NCBI GenBank assembly: GCA_900491605.1
Contig: UESW01003900.1
Location: 59,447 to 123,446 of the forward strand
Origin: Calamus simplicifolius
Lineage: Eukaryota; Streptophyta; Magnoliopsida; Arecales; Arecaceae
Length of the DNA stretch: 64,000 nucleotides
Direction of reading: 5' to 3'
Shown here: positions 50,201-62,200 of the stretch, piece by piece
How positions within the stretch are numbered: position 1 is the first letter of the stretch
How the letters are laid out: each line of letters starts with the position of its first letter
Program-made: the position numbers and the translations under genes
Notes under the pieces: model-generated
Seen by the model: only the letters and a program-made list of their open reading frames with translations
What the model was told of the DNA's origin: nothing
Databases searched by the model: none

Positions 50201-53200
50201 ATTTTCGAATTTGAAATTATTCAAATTCCCAGATCGGAGAACGCCCGTGCCGACCTACTCTCCCGATTGGCAACCGCGGAGACGATGGATGCCGAGCAAA
50301 AATTCCACCTGGAGACTCTGGAAAAGCCGAGCATCATGGAAGCCGACCGAGTGATGCAAGTCGAGGCCGAACCATCCTGGTTCGACCCTATCCTCAATAT
50401 CTCAAAGAAGGGTCGCTTCCGTCCGACCGAAGAGAGGCTAGGAAGCTGAAGCTGCAGGCCATCCACTATGTGTTGATTGACAACCAACTTACAAGCGGTC
50501 ATTTTCCATGCCGCTGCTTAGATGCCTTCGCCCATCAGAAGCGGACTACGCTCTGCGCGAGGTACATGAAGGGATTTGCGGCAACCATCTGGGAAGCCGG
50601 TCCCTCTGCCACAAGGTGCTGCGACAAGGCTACTACTGGCCGACCATGCAAAAAGACGCGGACGATCTAGTCCGCGCCTGCGACCCCTGCCAAAGACATT
50701 CAAGCATCCAAAGGCTCCCTTCCGCCGAGCTAGTTTCTATATCCTCCGCTTGGCCCTTTGCCAAATGGGGGATGGACATCCTCGGCCCATTCCCGCTTGC
50801 CACAGGACAGCGGAAATTCTTGTTTGTCGCCATCGACTACTTCACCAAATGGGTCGAGCGGAAGCAGTCGCACAAATTACCGAGGCACGGGCCCGAGACT
50901 TTGTGTGGAGGTCCATCATCTGCCGATTCGGCCTCCCCATATATAATCACCGATAACGGCAAGCAATTCGACAACTCCAAGTTCCGCCAGTTCTGCGAAG
51001 AACATGGAATCCGTCACCACCTTACTTCGGTCGGGCACCCACAAGCCAACGGAGCAGCCGAAGTAACCAACAGAACCCTCCTCCAGGGAATCAAAGCTCG
51101 CCTCTCCAGAGCCCAAGGCAGTGGGCGGATGAGCTACATCATGTCCTATGGGCCTACCGCACAACCCCGAGAATCCGACCGGCGAAACTCCATTCCGAAT
51201 GGCTTTCGGCACAGAGGCCGTCATCCCTGTGGAGGTAGGCCTCCCATCATTGCGGGTGGAAAGCTACTCGGAGGAAGCTAGCAACGAACAACTCCGCACC
51301 AACCTCGACCTGATAGAGGAATCAGAGAGAAGGCTCGGATCAGAACGGCTGCCTATCAACAAAGGGTGGCCCGTTACCATGCCTCCAGAGTTAGAGGGAA
51401 GACCTTCCTGCCCGGCGACCTTGTCCTCCAAAAGGCCTCTGTTTCCAAACCGCTGGAGCAAGGAAAGCTGGCGCCAAACTGGGAGGGCCCATATCAGGTC
51501 GCAGAGATTATTGGACCGGGAACCTACAAGCTGCAGGATCTAGAAGGGAAATCCGTTCCCCGAACTTGGAACGCGGACAACCTTCGTAAATATTATCAAT
51601 AGGGTATGTCCTCTCTGAATTCATCTTCGCATGCCTCCTACGCATTCCCGCTTAACTGTTTCCTCAAAACCTGTTGCGTGAATCATTATGCACTATATTG
51701 CTATAAATTGCAAAAAGAAACAGATACTGCTTACCAATCCTCGGCACAACCGAGCTGTCTGTTGTCTCGAACCTTGGCAGGGCCAAGTAAAACAATCTCC
51801 GAACCTCGGCAGGGCCGAGAACGAACCTTGGCAGGGCCAAGTAAAACAATTCTCCGAACCTCGGCAGGGCCGAGCAACAAATCTCCGAACCTTGGCAGGG
51901 CCAAGTAAAATATTTCTCCGAACCTCGGCAGGGCCGAGCAACAAATCTCCGAACCTTGGCAGGGCCAAGTAAAATATTCTCCGAACCTCGGCAGGCCGAG
52001 CAACAAATCTCCGAACCTTGGCAGGGCCAAGTAAAATATTTCTCCGAACCTCGGCAGGGCCGAGCAACAAATCTCCGAACCTTGGCAGGGCCAAGTAAAA
52101 TTTCTCCGAACCTCGGCAGGGCCGAGCAACAAATCTCCGAACCTTGGCAGGGCCAAGTAAAATATTTCTCCGAACCTCGGCAGGGCCGAGCAACAAATCT
52201 CCGAACCTTGGCAGGGCCAAGTAAAATATTTCTCCGAACCTCGGCAGGGCCGAGCAACAAATCTCCGAACCTTGGCAGGGCCAAGTAAAATATTCTCCGA
52301 ACCTCGGCAGGGCCGAGCAACAAATCTCCGAACCTTGGCAGGGCCAAGTAAAATATTTCTCCGAACCTCGGCAGGGCCGAGCAACAAATCTCCGAACCTT
52401 GGCAGGGCCAAGTAAAATATTCTCCGAACCTCGGCAGGGCCGAGCAACAAATCTCCGAACCTTGGCAGGGCCAAGTAAAATATTTCTCCGAACCTCGGCA
52501 GGGCCGAGCAACAAATCTCCGAACCTTGGCAGGGCCAAGTAAAATTTCTCCGAACCTCGGCAGGGCCGAGCAACAAATCTCCGAACCTTGGCAGGGCCAA
52601 GTAAAATATTCTCCGAACCTCGGCAGGGCCGAGCAACGAATCCTCCGAGCCATGGGTAAGAGCCGGAGTGCACAAGCCTCGACCAAAGCCGGGCGACCCC
52701 AAATAGTCCCCGAAGGACTTCGTCCGGTTTAAAAACGAACGCGTTGAACAAAAACCATAGACGCACAAAAAGAAGCCACCATTGGCGAACCCCCTCTTGA
52801 GGCCGTTGAGCCCCACGTAATCGGCCAAAGGCCCCAAGCAGAGCTAGGGGATTCCCCTCTCTGCTGCTGAAAATCTTTTGGGTAACGCCCTGATAACCCG
52901 TCATCAAAGCCTATGTCAGACGCGCAAGAACGACGGGGCCATGCCAACACCCTGGTTCATCACACGGATCAAGGCCATAAACTCTTGAAGGAAGGGACTT
53001 CAGAAATAAGATCCATCTTTCATTTATAAAAAGAGAGGATCACAGAGAGGCAGTAAAAAAAAAACAAGATGGGAGGCCCTGAATCAGAATTCGGAGTCAC
53101 TCCCGGAGGCTAGCAGCTCCTCCAGGCGCTCCGTCAGGTCAGCCACCTACTGACGAAGGGACGCGATCTCCTCCCTCTGCCGGTCCATCAACCTGCGTGA

Positions 53201-56200
53201 GGCTTCCGCCTCCCTGACCGACACATCCAAGTATTCCTCGGCGATCCTCGCGAGCTGCTCATTATTCGCAAAGGCCGATGCTAGGCTTTCTCCGTCAACA
53301 ATGATGGAGGTGCGCCTCCCCTCCGAACGCGGCAGGCTGTCAAGCGAGGAACGCAACCCAACCGACGATCGCCCTGGAGAGGCCATTTTTCCTGAACTTA
53401 TACCGAGGGATGGCCAAAACCAATGCCCCTCGATCGTATTTATACTCCCCAAGCAGGTATCTCTATCGGTTGCACCGTAGCCACCGACCCGTAAGAACTT
53501 GCCACGCGTCGCCGTTTCAACGCTTGTGAAATCCGAAGTGTCGCGCCCCATCCCGAGCGAAGTCGATAAACGCGAGCGGATTGCTCGGGAATTCCCCAAG
53601 CAAACATTTTCCGATCTGTCGGCCCTCGCAATAAATGCGTTCGGTGCTTCCCCAAGCCTCTTAATGCTGGCCTCTTTTTCGGGAAATGCAGAAGTTCGGC
53701 ATTCGGCCATTAACCTGTCCCCTCGGGAAGAGTGGCGTCGCCAATAAAAGCGCGACAGTATACCGCCCGTTCAAGCGCCATGTGGACTTAACGCTGTGGC
53801 CCACAATGACAATTGAGTCGCTCCCTTGAGCCTGGTTCTCCGAACCTCGGCTGGGACGAGCGAGCTAAATCTCCGAACCTTGGCAGGGCCAAGTAAAATA
53901 TTTCTCCGAACCTCGGCAGGGCCGAGCAACAGATCTCCGAACCTTGGCAGGGCCAAGTAAAATATCCTTCGAACCTTGGCAGGGCCAAGTCAATGATCTC
54001 CGAACCTCGGCTGGGCCGAGCGAGCTATATCTCCGAACCTTGGCAGGGCCAAGTCAATGATCTCCGAACCTCGGCAGGGCCGAGTGACAACATCTCCAAA
54101 CCTCGGCAGGGCCGAGTGACAAAATCTTCGATCCTTGGCAAGGCCAAGACAAATACCTTCGAAACTCGGCCGATCCGAGTGACAGGTCCCCTGAACCATG
54201 ATAAGGAAAAGAACGGATTCCATGAACTTCGGCCAAGGCCGACCCACGATAAACCGAGCCACGGTAAAAGCGAAGCACAAAATATCAGGCTTCTGACCAG
54301 AGTAAGGAGCATGCTTCGCCGAACAATCTCTAAACCGCCACACACGAATCTCGATTAGTTCAGACGGCATGAGACCCTCGTCTAAGGACGAGCGGAACGC
54401 ATTAATACCTCACAAACAACAATGACTACAAGTTCGGCACAAGAAAAGATAGAGATTGAGAAATAGAATATAACTCTCTTTGTTGCCGACCGAGATCAGT
54501 TACAAATGCCTCACGGGCGTTACAAGAGTATTGAAATGCATAAAATGAAAACAAGTACAAAACTCGGGCAACTGCTCCAAGCAGACCTAGGCGACTGTGA
54601 TGTTTCAACATCCGGATCGACAAATCAAGCAAACCACGAAACGGCCAGTCCGCCTGGACGGATGATAAAGCTGACCCTCCACGGCCCCGGATGAATTAAA
54701 AGATCCAAAAGGAGGCATGGCCCGTGGATGCTGATTCTGAGGATTCGAACAACCCAGCCCGCTCCCCTAGGAGGGGGTGCTGGATCGCAGGCTGCCGTCT
54801 AGACGAGAGAACCGGGGACCATCCGACCCCGGTTGCTCCCATATTTTTCCTCCCGTGGCAAGGATTCCCCTCAGAGAAGGGACGGGAACCCAAGCCAGCG
54901 AAATAGGGAGAGTCTGTGCATGCTACGGGGGTGTCGATACGCTTCCTACCGTAAGCCCCCCGTAACGGGCCGCAGAGATCGCACCGGAAGCACATATGTG
55001 CGCTCTCCGTACGATCTCTGCGCCCCCTTGTGCGCTCTCCATATGATCTCCGAGGCTCATCCCCTAAGGATGAGCCATTCTCCAGCTGCTCCCCGGTAGC
55101 CCCAGCTATCCGGCGGCAAGGAGCCTATGAAAGGAAGGCCTGATCCTCCTACTTGCAACAACAGAGAAATGAGCATAATAGAAGCTCTGACGAGAAAGAA
55201 ACTTTGGGGATAACCAGATGAGACCCCCTTTTCCTTTTTATAGACGGAAATAGATCGGGAAAAGCTACCCAGACTGTGGGTCCCGAGATTCAAACTTTCG
55301 AGCCATGCCTCCATGTGGTCTCTCAAGATTGGCGCAGCGCCCCACTGCGCGCCAAACCCACCGCCTGAACCATGACGTGTACGAAGATCCCTCCTGATCC
55401 CGAATCACGGCCATAATGCAGGAAATCGTCCACTGGCACTTCGAAAACGGCAGATTCAGTAAATCGTCCTTTGAAAAAAGTACCGTCCAATAGTAGACGG
55501 TTGCGTGCACGTCACGACGAAGCAATCTGCATGGGAAAAGAGCACCTTCCGGAAAGCTCTGATGCAGCTTTATGCCCCCCACTGTGCCGTATCATCGATT
55601 CTAGTAAAATAAAAACCGAATTGCCTGCGGGACAGCAGGCGCTGGCAGAATGGCAGAAAACGCGAAGACCTATTTCGCCTGTCGGCCATAGCCGACCTAT
55701 TTTGTCTGTCGGCCCCAGCCGACCCATTTTGTCTGTCGGCCCAAGCCGACCTATTTCGCCTGTCGGCCCAGCCGACCCATTTTGTCTGTCGGCCCCAGCC
55801 GACCCATTTTGTCTGTCGGCCCCAGCCGACCTATTTCGCCTGTCGGCCACAGCCGACCCATTTTGTCTGTCGGCCCCAGCCGACCCATTTTGTCTGTCGG
55901 CCACAGCCGACCTATATTGTCTGTCGGCCCCAGCCGACCTATTTTGCCTGTCGGCCCAAGCCAACCTACTATGCTCGTCAGTCTTAACCGACCTGCTTCA
56001 CCCATTGGTACAAGCCAACACACTTTCCCAATCTCAGAATGAAGATGACCCAAGAGCATCGGGAGCCACAAGCCGATCGAGGCGAGACTAAGCGACAGCG
56101 AAGTCACGCGAGAAAAACGCTCAAGTGGAAACAGGAAGTTCTTTCACTATGAAACGTTAAACAATATTTAAAAGATGAAATACACGAATGGCTCCTAAGG

Positions 56201-59200
56201 ATCGGGAGCCGCACCAGCTTTGGAGGAACCCTCAGTGGCACCTACAGAAGCACGACTAGATTCGCCCTTCTCTATTTTTGCCCCCTCTGCGGCAGTTTGC
56301 GACCGTCCCTCAGAGGCTACAGCTTCGCTGGGACCGGGGGCGCCGCCAGGCTCGGCATCAGAAACATCAACGTATTCGTCTTCATCTTCTTCCTCGGACT
56401 CGCCATCTTCGGGATCTTCAGCACTCAGGAAAGAAAGATCCCATTCTGGGTGCTCGCTGAGAATCTGCTGTTTGCACTCTTCCATCCCGTGATGGAAGGC
56501 GTCAACGCTGATAGCGTCTTGCCTCCCCCTGAGTATGGCGTGCTGCGTCTTGGCCTCCGCCGTCTGTTTCTCAGCCTCAATCACCTGGGCCTTCAGGATG
56601 ACGTTTTGCTCCTCGAGCTCGCTAGCCCGCGTCTCGAGCTCCTATTGCGAGTGGACCGAGCTCACCTTGAAGAGCCCGAACCCTGACTCCATCTTCGCCA
56701 TCTGAAAAATCCAAAATCAAATCGGCATTGCGAGAACCCAGTAGGAAAACAAAAAGGGTAAAATAAGAGCGTACCTCCCCCTCTCACTTGGCCAACCTTT
56801 TGGCCATCTCCTCTGCCTCGCTCCTGGCTCTCGTACTGTCAGCCCCTATCAGCTCAACCCTCTCCTGCAGAGTGCTGATCTTCAGCTGTCTGGCTTCAAC
56901 ATCCCTCCGGGCTTGGGATAACTCGTCGCTCACCCGAGCTATCCTCCCCAGGTCCTCGGCAACGATCTCGGAGGCCACATCGTCGGGGCTCATCGCCATT
57001 GAAAGTGGTACCAAATGAAAACAATAAACGTCGAAGAAGATGAAGGCCAGAACCCTTTTGAAAGCAAAACGAGAAGACGCCGAGCGCACGCGCACATATA
57101 TATATACACGATGCGGCCGTCACTTCGCTTCTCCGCCAAGGAAGCCGCCCTGAAGAGGCGGGCGTCTCATCCCAGGTGTCCGAAATCGCCTCGACAACCA
57201 CCCGATCGATCGGGATTCGTAGCGTGGCGCAATCCCAACCGTCGCTCGTGGAGGAGCCTTAGCCCCGAAGGCGAGATGCCCCTGTCGCATTAATTAGGGC
57301 ATCATTGCGCAGCTGTCTAGACCAAGACGTCCCATCTGTGATGCGCTATTCGAACTTGTACTCCCTACGCTCGAACCTACGCTTCGAACTAGGGAGTGGA
57401 GGGCATGTGTTGAGGGGTAAATCGTCATTACATTAATATCCGTGCGAGGCGGTTAAGGCTAACCTCCTCCCTCTGGCTCCTCCGGCTTCCGTAGCTCGGC
57501 CCTTCCGGGCTTCCATAGCTCGGCCCCTTCCGGGCTTCCATAGCTCGGCCCCCTCCGGGCTTCCGTAGCTCGGCTCCCTCCGGCTTCCATAGCTCGGCCC
57601 TCCGGGCTTCCGTAGCTCGGCCCCTCCGGGCTTCCATGGCTCGGCCCCTCCGGGCTTCCGTAGCTCGGCCCCTCCGGGCTTCCATAGCTCGGCCCCTTTC
57701 GGGCTTCCGTAGGTCGGCTCCTTCTGAGCTTCCGTAGTTCGGCTCCTTCCGAGCTTCCGTAGCTCGGCTCCCTCCGAGCTTCCATGGCTCGGCTTCCTCG
57801 GGCTTCCATAGTCGGCCCCCTCCGGGCTTCCGTAGCTCGGCTCCCTCCGGGCTTCCATGGCTCGGCCCCTCCGGGCTTTCGTAGCTCGGCTCCCTCCGGG
57901 CTTTCGTAGCTCGGCTCCCTCCGGGCTTCCATAGCTCGGCCCCATCCGGGCTTCCGTAGCTTGGCTCCCTCCGGGCTTCCGTAGCTCGACTCCCTCCGGG
58001 CTTCCATGGCTCGGCCCCTCCGAGCTTCCGCAGCTCGGCCCTTCCGGGCTTCCGTAGCTCGGCCCCTCCGGGCCTCCATAGCTCGGCCCTCCGGGCTTCC
58101 GTAGCTCAGCCCTTCCGGGCTTCCCTAGCTCGGCCCCTCCGGGCTTCCATAGCTCGGCCCCTCCGGGCTTCCATAGCTCGGCTTCGTTTGCGATCCGCAA
58201 CCTAACACTTACCTCCACGGAACCTGACGCGGGAGAGCCCGATCCTACCAGAACGGCATCCTAGACAACGAATCATGTCGGAACGTGGCCTAAAGCCTAC
58301 CATAACCGCCCAGGCCTACTCAACCAGATCTTGAGACATCAAGGAGCTCTCCCAGCCGTCAATCTCTGAACAAACAGGGTACGGATTCTAACTGCCCCAC
58401 AACGGCCTGATTCTGTCCGTCTCCATATCGTAACAACCTCCGAACCTTCCAGAAGGCGCTCAAGACCCAATGACAGTCTATAAATATCAGTCTCACAGAT
58501 TCCCCCAGGTACGCGACTCCTGACGCACTCTCTCCCTAAGCACGGGCACGTGCTCCTCCCGCGCACGCCTGGCTGCTCTCTCTTCCTCTCTCCGGCAGCT
58601 CGTCGGTGCTCCTGCCCTCTGGAGCCTCCGATTGACCGCCCTCCGGAGAGATCTCCTGGAGAGATCCACTCCCCACTGTTTGGTTGATCGCCGATTCCTT
58701 TTTCACTGACTTGAGCGTCGGAGGGCCTTCCGCGGAGGACCACCCCTAGCGTCCCCCCACGTGTGGGCTTCTTTTTTGCAGGTCCGCCGTACCCCTTTTC
58801 CTGAAGATCGATCGCGCTTGAGTCAGAGGACGGATCCCGGCGGCAACAATTAGTAATTCAATTTACTCCATTGTTGATTATGAAAAATGTGTGAGTATTG
58901 GTGTGATAGATTTGGGATGCAGTCTAAAACGTAAAAAAGTATATGAGCATCCTGAGGACTGTTATTTTATTAAAATTACGGACACGGAGAAAATAATTGT
59001 CTTGTCTTTAAGAAGGTACTGTTCGTCTAGCCCTTTCTTTTGCAGGTATACAGCATGAAGTCCCAAATATAGTACCAACAAAATAATCTTTAACCAACTG
59101 CATCCAATGTAAGAAATTCTCACCTCAAAATAAAATTCGGCAGGCCCTGAGGCCCTCACCGTAAGGCCTCCTTTGAGCATGGACCAACACCCAGAGTTGG

Positions 59201-62200
59201 CTTTGACTGCACCAGCGTGGATAAAGCCATCGTCAGTTTTGAAAACAACTCTAACAGTTGCATCTCCTTCATTAACCTGCACCCAAGCTGGAAAACACGG
59301 AGAATGTTTGTTACAACCTAAGCACCAGCCGCTAAGGCTGAAAACGGGTCGGATAAATTTCGATCGTATCGTATCTGTATTCGAATTATATTAAATTCGA
59401 ATATTTATTTTATAATTTAATCGGATTCAGATACGAATTTGGATAACTAATCCAAAAGGTAATCGGATACGGATACGGATACATTTTTTTTTATTTTGCA
59501 GTTTAATCGGATTCGGATAGGAATTCGGATATCTAATCCAAAAGGTAATCGGATTCGGATACGGATACAGATTTTTTTTCAGCCTAGCACAGGGTAATGG
59601 TATGAAAGTGGGTGCAAGAACAGTATAAGAATATTCAGAAATAATTTAGGACATGATATAACATGTTAATGAGTCTTAGCTCAACTAATATATGAACTTA
59701 AATTAGGTGAACCTAAAAACCAAGGTTTGCAAAACTAGTACCTAAAATTATCAGTGGTTCAATATATTTAATATATTATAAGTGATGTAGTAAAGTACCT
59801 ACCAAATATGGAGATATGCTCTCTATATCTTTTCTCATTTCTAGGCATAGTGCCATTCAAAATAGGATAATGTAGATCAATACATATGGTACAAGATAGC
59901 ATTTTTGTATCGAACACTACCTTTAATATCCGATTCATATCCGTATCCATATATAACAAATATGGATACGGTTGATATCTGATTCGTATCCGTATCCGTA
60001 TATAACAAATATGGATATGCTTGATATTCGATTCGTATCCGTATCCGTTTAAATAAATATGGACATAAATTTTAATATCCGTTTAGTATTCGTATCCAAT
60101 TCGTATCCATTAAAAATATGGATACAAATATGGATATACTACTATCCGATCTGTATTCGATCCATTTTCAGCCCTACCAGCCGCAGTTAACCGTCCTAAG
60201 CCTAAGTAATAAAAAGATTTTTCAATTGCAGGAAGGTACCAGACAAAGTGTAAAGCAACTCTTCCTGCAGGTAGACCTTCTTAGAAACGCTATGATATGG
60301 TCGTTTTGTTTGGTAAACAATCAAAAAGTGGTTGCCTGACTCTGATGTCCTCTTTGCTCCTTTCCCATGGCCGAACGATAACCATCCTTCTAGGCCATTA
60401 GCGAATTCTGGGTTATCTATGAGCCCTCCTTCATACTGGGGCCTTGGCGGCTCGGCCAAGCACTGCAAAGAAAACAAACAGAAACTAAGAAAATGGGAAA
60501 GTGATGTATTACATACAAATTGCTCGATCCATGCCAGGAGGGTCCTCCGTTCAATGCATTCTTGACACAAAATAACATTAAAATTATTTTTGAGGAACAA
60601 AGTAGGGATACCAATTAACTTTGGACTCTGCCTCATAGGTCAAAGAGCCTCTTAACTGCAAAATCTGTCATGCCATGCCCAATCCTAACTGAAAATATTC
60701 CAGACCTACACCTGCTTCAAATGGGACAATATGGTTGGGCCATTTCTCGGATTGAGTCAATTTATTTCCACCTACCGTCAATTCTCACATTTTAAGCAAC
60801 TAAATATAAAAGGGATGGAACTTAGGCACAATGATCCATATGTATATGTGGACTGTGCAGTTTGTATCTCCAATTTTTATTTTTTTAAAGTCAGCTAGGC
60901 TTCCATCTAAGTCACATGTGATGATAAATAAGAGAGATAGACATAAATAGTGCAGCCCACAGTTAAAAAATTCCATCGCTTTTATAGTGGTTAATGTAAG
61001 CTTGTGACCTAAATGTAACATAGTTCTTCATAAACCAACCAAAATTCAAATACTACATAAGGAAAAAAAAAATTTCCTTTTTGTTCTCTTATTTCAAATA
61101 TATCTATATATATATGTAGTGGATGGTTCTATAAATTAGATGATACATACATGATTTGTTGGTAGGACCATTAATTCCTATTGTATTGTCAATCTTTGAT
61201 GCCTCCTTATTTAGGGTTCGCACCAATAAGATTAGAAATGACAATTTCAATTCATAATGTGAAGATTTGCTTAGCTTCATCCGGTTTAGAGCAGGACTTC
61301 TCCACTTTTTGTTGGAATAAAAACTAGGTTGAGGAATATTTTTGTTCCTACTAATGGAGTAAGGATAGAGATTTATATTCTCTACCGACTGAAAATGAGG
61401 ATAAAAGAAATCTTTATTTATACGAACAGGATGGAAAAAAAATATTTTCTTTTAATACAAATAGGGATAGAGATTGAAATCCGCTTGTTATCATTCCTAA
61501 ACAAAATGGGCAAAAAAGGTTGATAAGATTTGGAATGTCGATTCATGTTTAAAAGTTGCCTATTATTTATGAAGATAATCAAAACCTATGCATTTAATGT
61601 GCATTTAATGTGTCCATAAATGCCATAGAAGATTACATTAAAAAATACCGTGAGGAATAAGTATCCTGGATGTTAAGTTAAAATCTAATATCAATCATAA
61701 ATTATTTATCAATGACAAATATTATTTCATTTCTCTATAAAAGGTGTCAAATTTTTACCATTTTAATGATTAAAATCAGGTTTACATCAAAGATCATGGT
61801 AATGAATGGAAAGATATTTAAGTCAAACTCATACATAAATTTTCAATCTTTAACATTCATCATTTGTTAATTTTTCCAATTAATAATTTTATTAAATAGG
61901 AAGAGGTTAATGAAATTTCTTATTTGGATAACAGAAAATAATTTACTCTTTGCAAAACATTAGGTGCTAATTATTTTGGTAAGAGGACCAATATACCAAA
62001 ATCCCTTTGGAAAAATGGGCTTAACCATAACAACGCAAGATCTTGTCTTAGAGAGAGAGAGAGAGAGAGAGAGATCCCAGCCTACGTTGAATCAAATTCA
62101 ATCAGAAATTGATCCAAAATATATATAGTCTGTGCATGACCAACATGAGACTAAACACATGCGAGTATTTGGTTGGTCCTTTTGGTATCCAATAAACACT

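Larger units (their letters stand above)
51603..57407. other. Gypsy 3' spacer with hairpin arrays and antisense units
   Basis: It is 5.8 kb between integrase and the 3' LTR. It has no sense-strand gene I can support. It holds tandem hairpin repeats at 51767-52645, 53823-54160 and 55660-55990, and minus-strand promoters and ORFs between them. Variable, repeat-bearing 3' regions and extra ORFs are known in Tat-type elements. Confidence 0.8.
44905..58848 (+). mobile_element. Ty3/gypsy element of Tat-like type with a long 3' spacer
   Basis: The element is 13,944 bp and starts and ends TGTTGAGG..GCAACA. Its LTRs are 1288 and 1441 bp, with a 5-bp duplication ATTAG at both sides (44900-44904, 58849-58853). 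The order is gag, protease, RT, RNase H, a second RNase H, integrase. A second, archaeal-type RNase H between RT and integrase marks the Tat/Ogre/Retand clade. Downstream of integrase, 5.8 kb of spacer holds hairpin repeat arrays and minus-strand ORFs. The LTRs outside the repeats look about 95 percent alike by eye. Frameshifts in gag and pol make it non-autonomous. Confidence 0.95.
57408..58848 (+). repeat. 3' LTR of the gypsy element
   Basis: It is 1441 bp, collinear with the 5' LTR. It is longer because its tandem array has more units and because of an extra stretch near 58525-58580. The TATA box is at 58479-58486. It ends GCGGCAACA before ATTAG. Confidence 0.93.
39232..59072 (+). mobile_element. 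Highly degenerate copia element (copia 3), split by the gypsy element
   Basis: Direct repeats beginning TGTTAGAAT at 39232 and TGTTAATAT at 44437 act as LTRs. The second resumes after the gypsy insertion at 58849 and stays similar (ATCCTGARGACT, TTTAAGAARG) to about 59072. Between them lie copia gag, integrase, RT and RNase H traces in plus-strand order with countless stops. No target duplication was found. It is the oldest large insertion in the intron. Confidence 0.7.
38277..59123 (-). other. Intron 4 of the xylanase gene, 20,847 bp
   Basis: The donor is GAG|GTGAGA at 59123 and the acceptor GCAG at 38277-38280. The joined exons read FYFE-SENTT in frame, as in related xylanases. The intron is filled by a possible MITE, a degenerate copia element and a nested gypsy element. 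Confidence 0.88.

Noticed and set aside
51767..52645. CRISPR-like array appearance
   Set aside because: Spacers between the hairpins are not unique but repeat themselves. It is a tandem repeat in a plant retrotransposon.
51664..52907. Three overlapping minus-strand ORFs of 340-404 residues
   Set aside because: All three frames are open only because the 64-bp repeat has no stop in any of them. The translations are periodic (GPAEVRR, GSEICCSALPRF). There is no evidence of coding.
55471..56107. ORFs of 118-206 residues with RPILSVGPS-type repeats in both directions
   Set aside because: They are products of the 27-bp hairpin array, not proteins.
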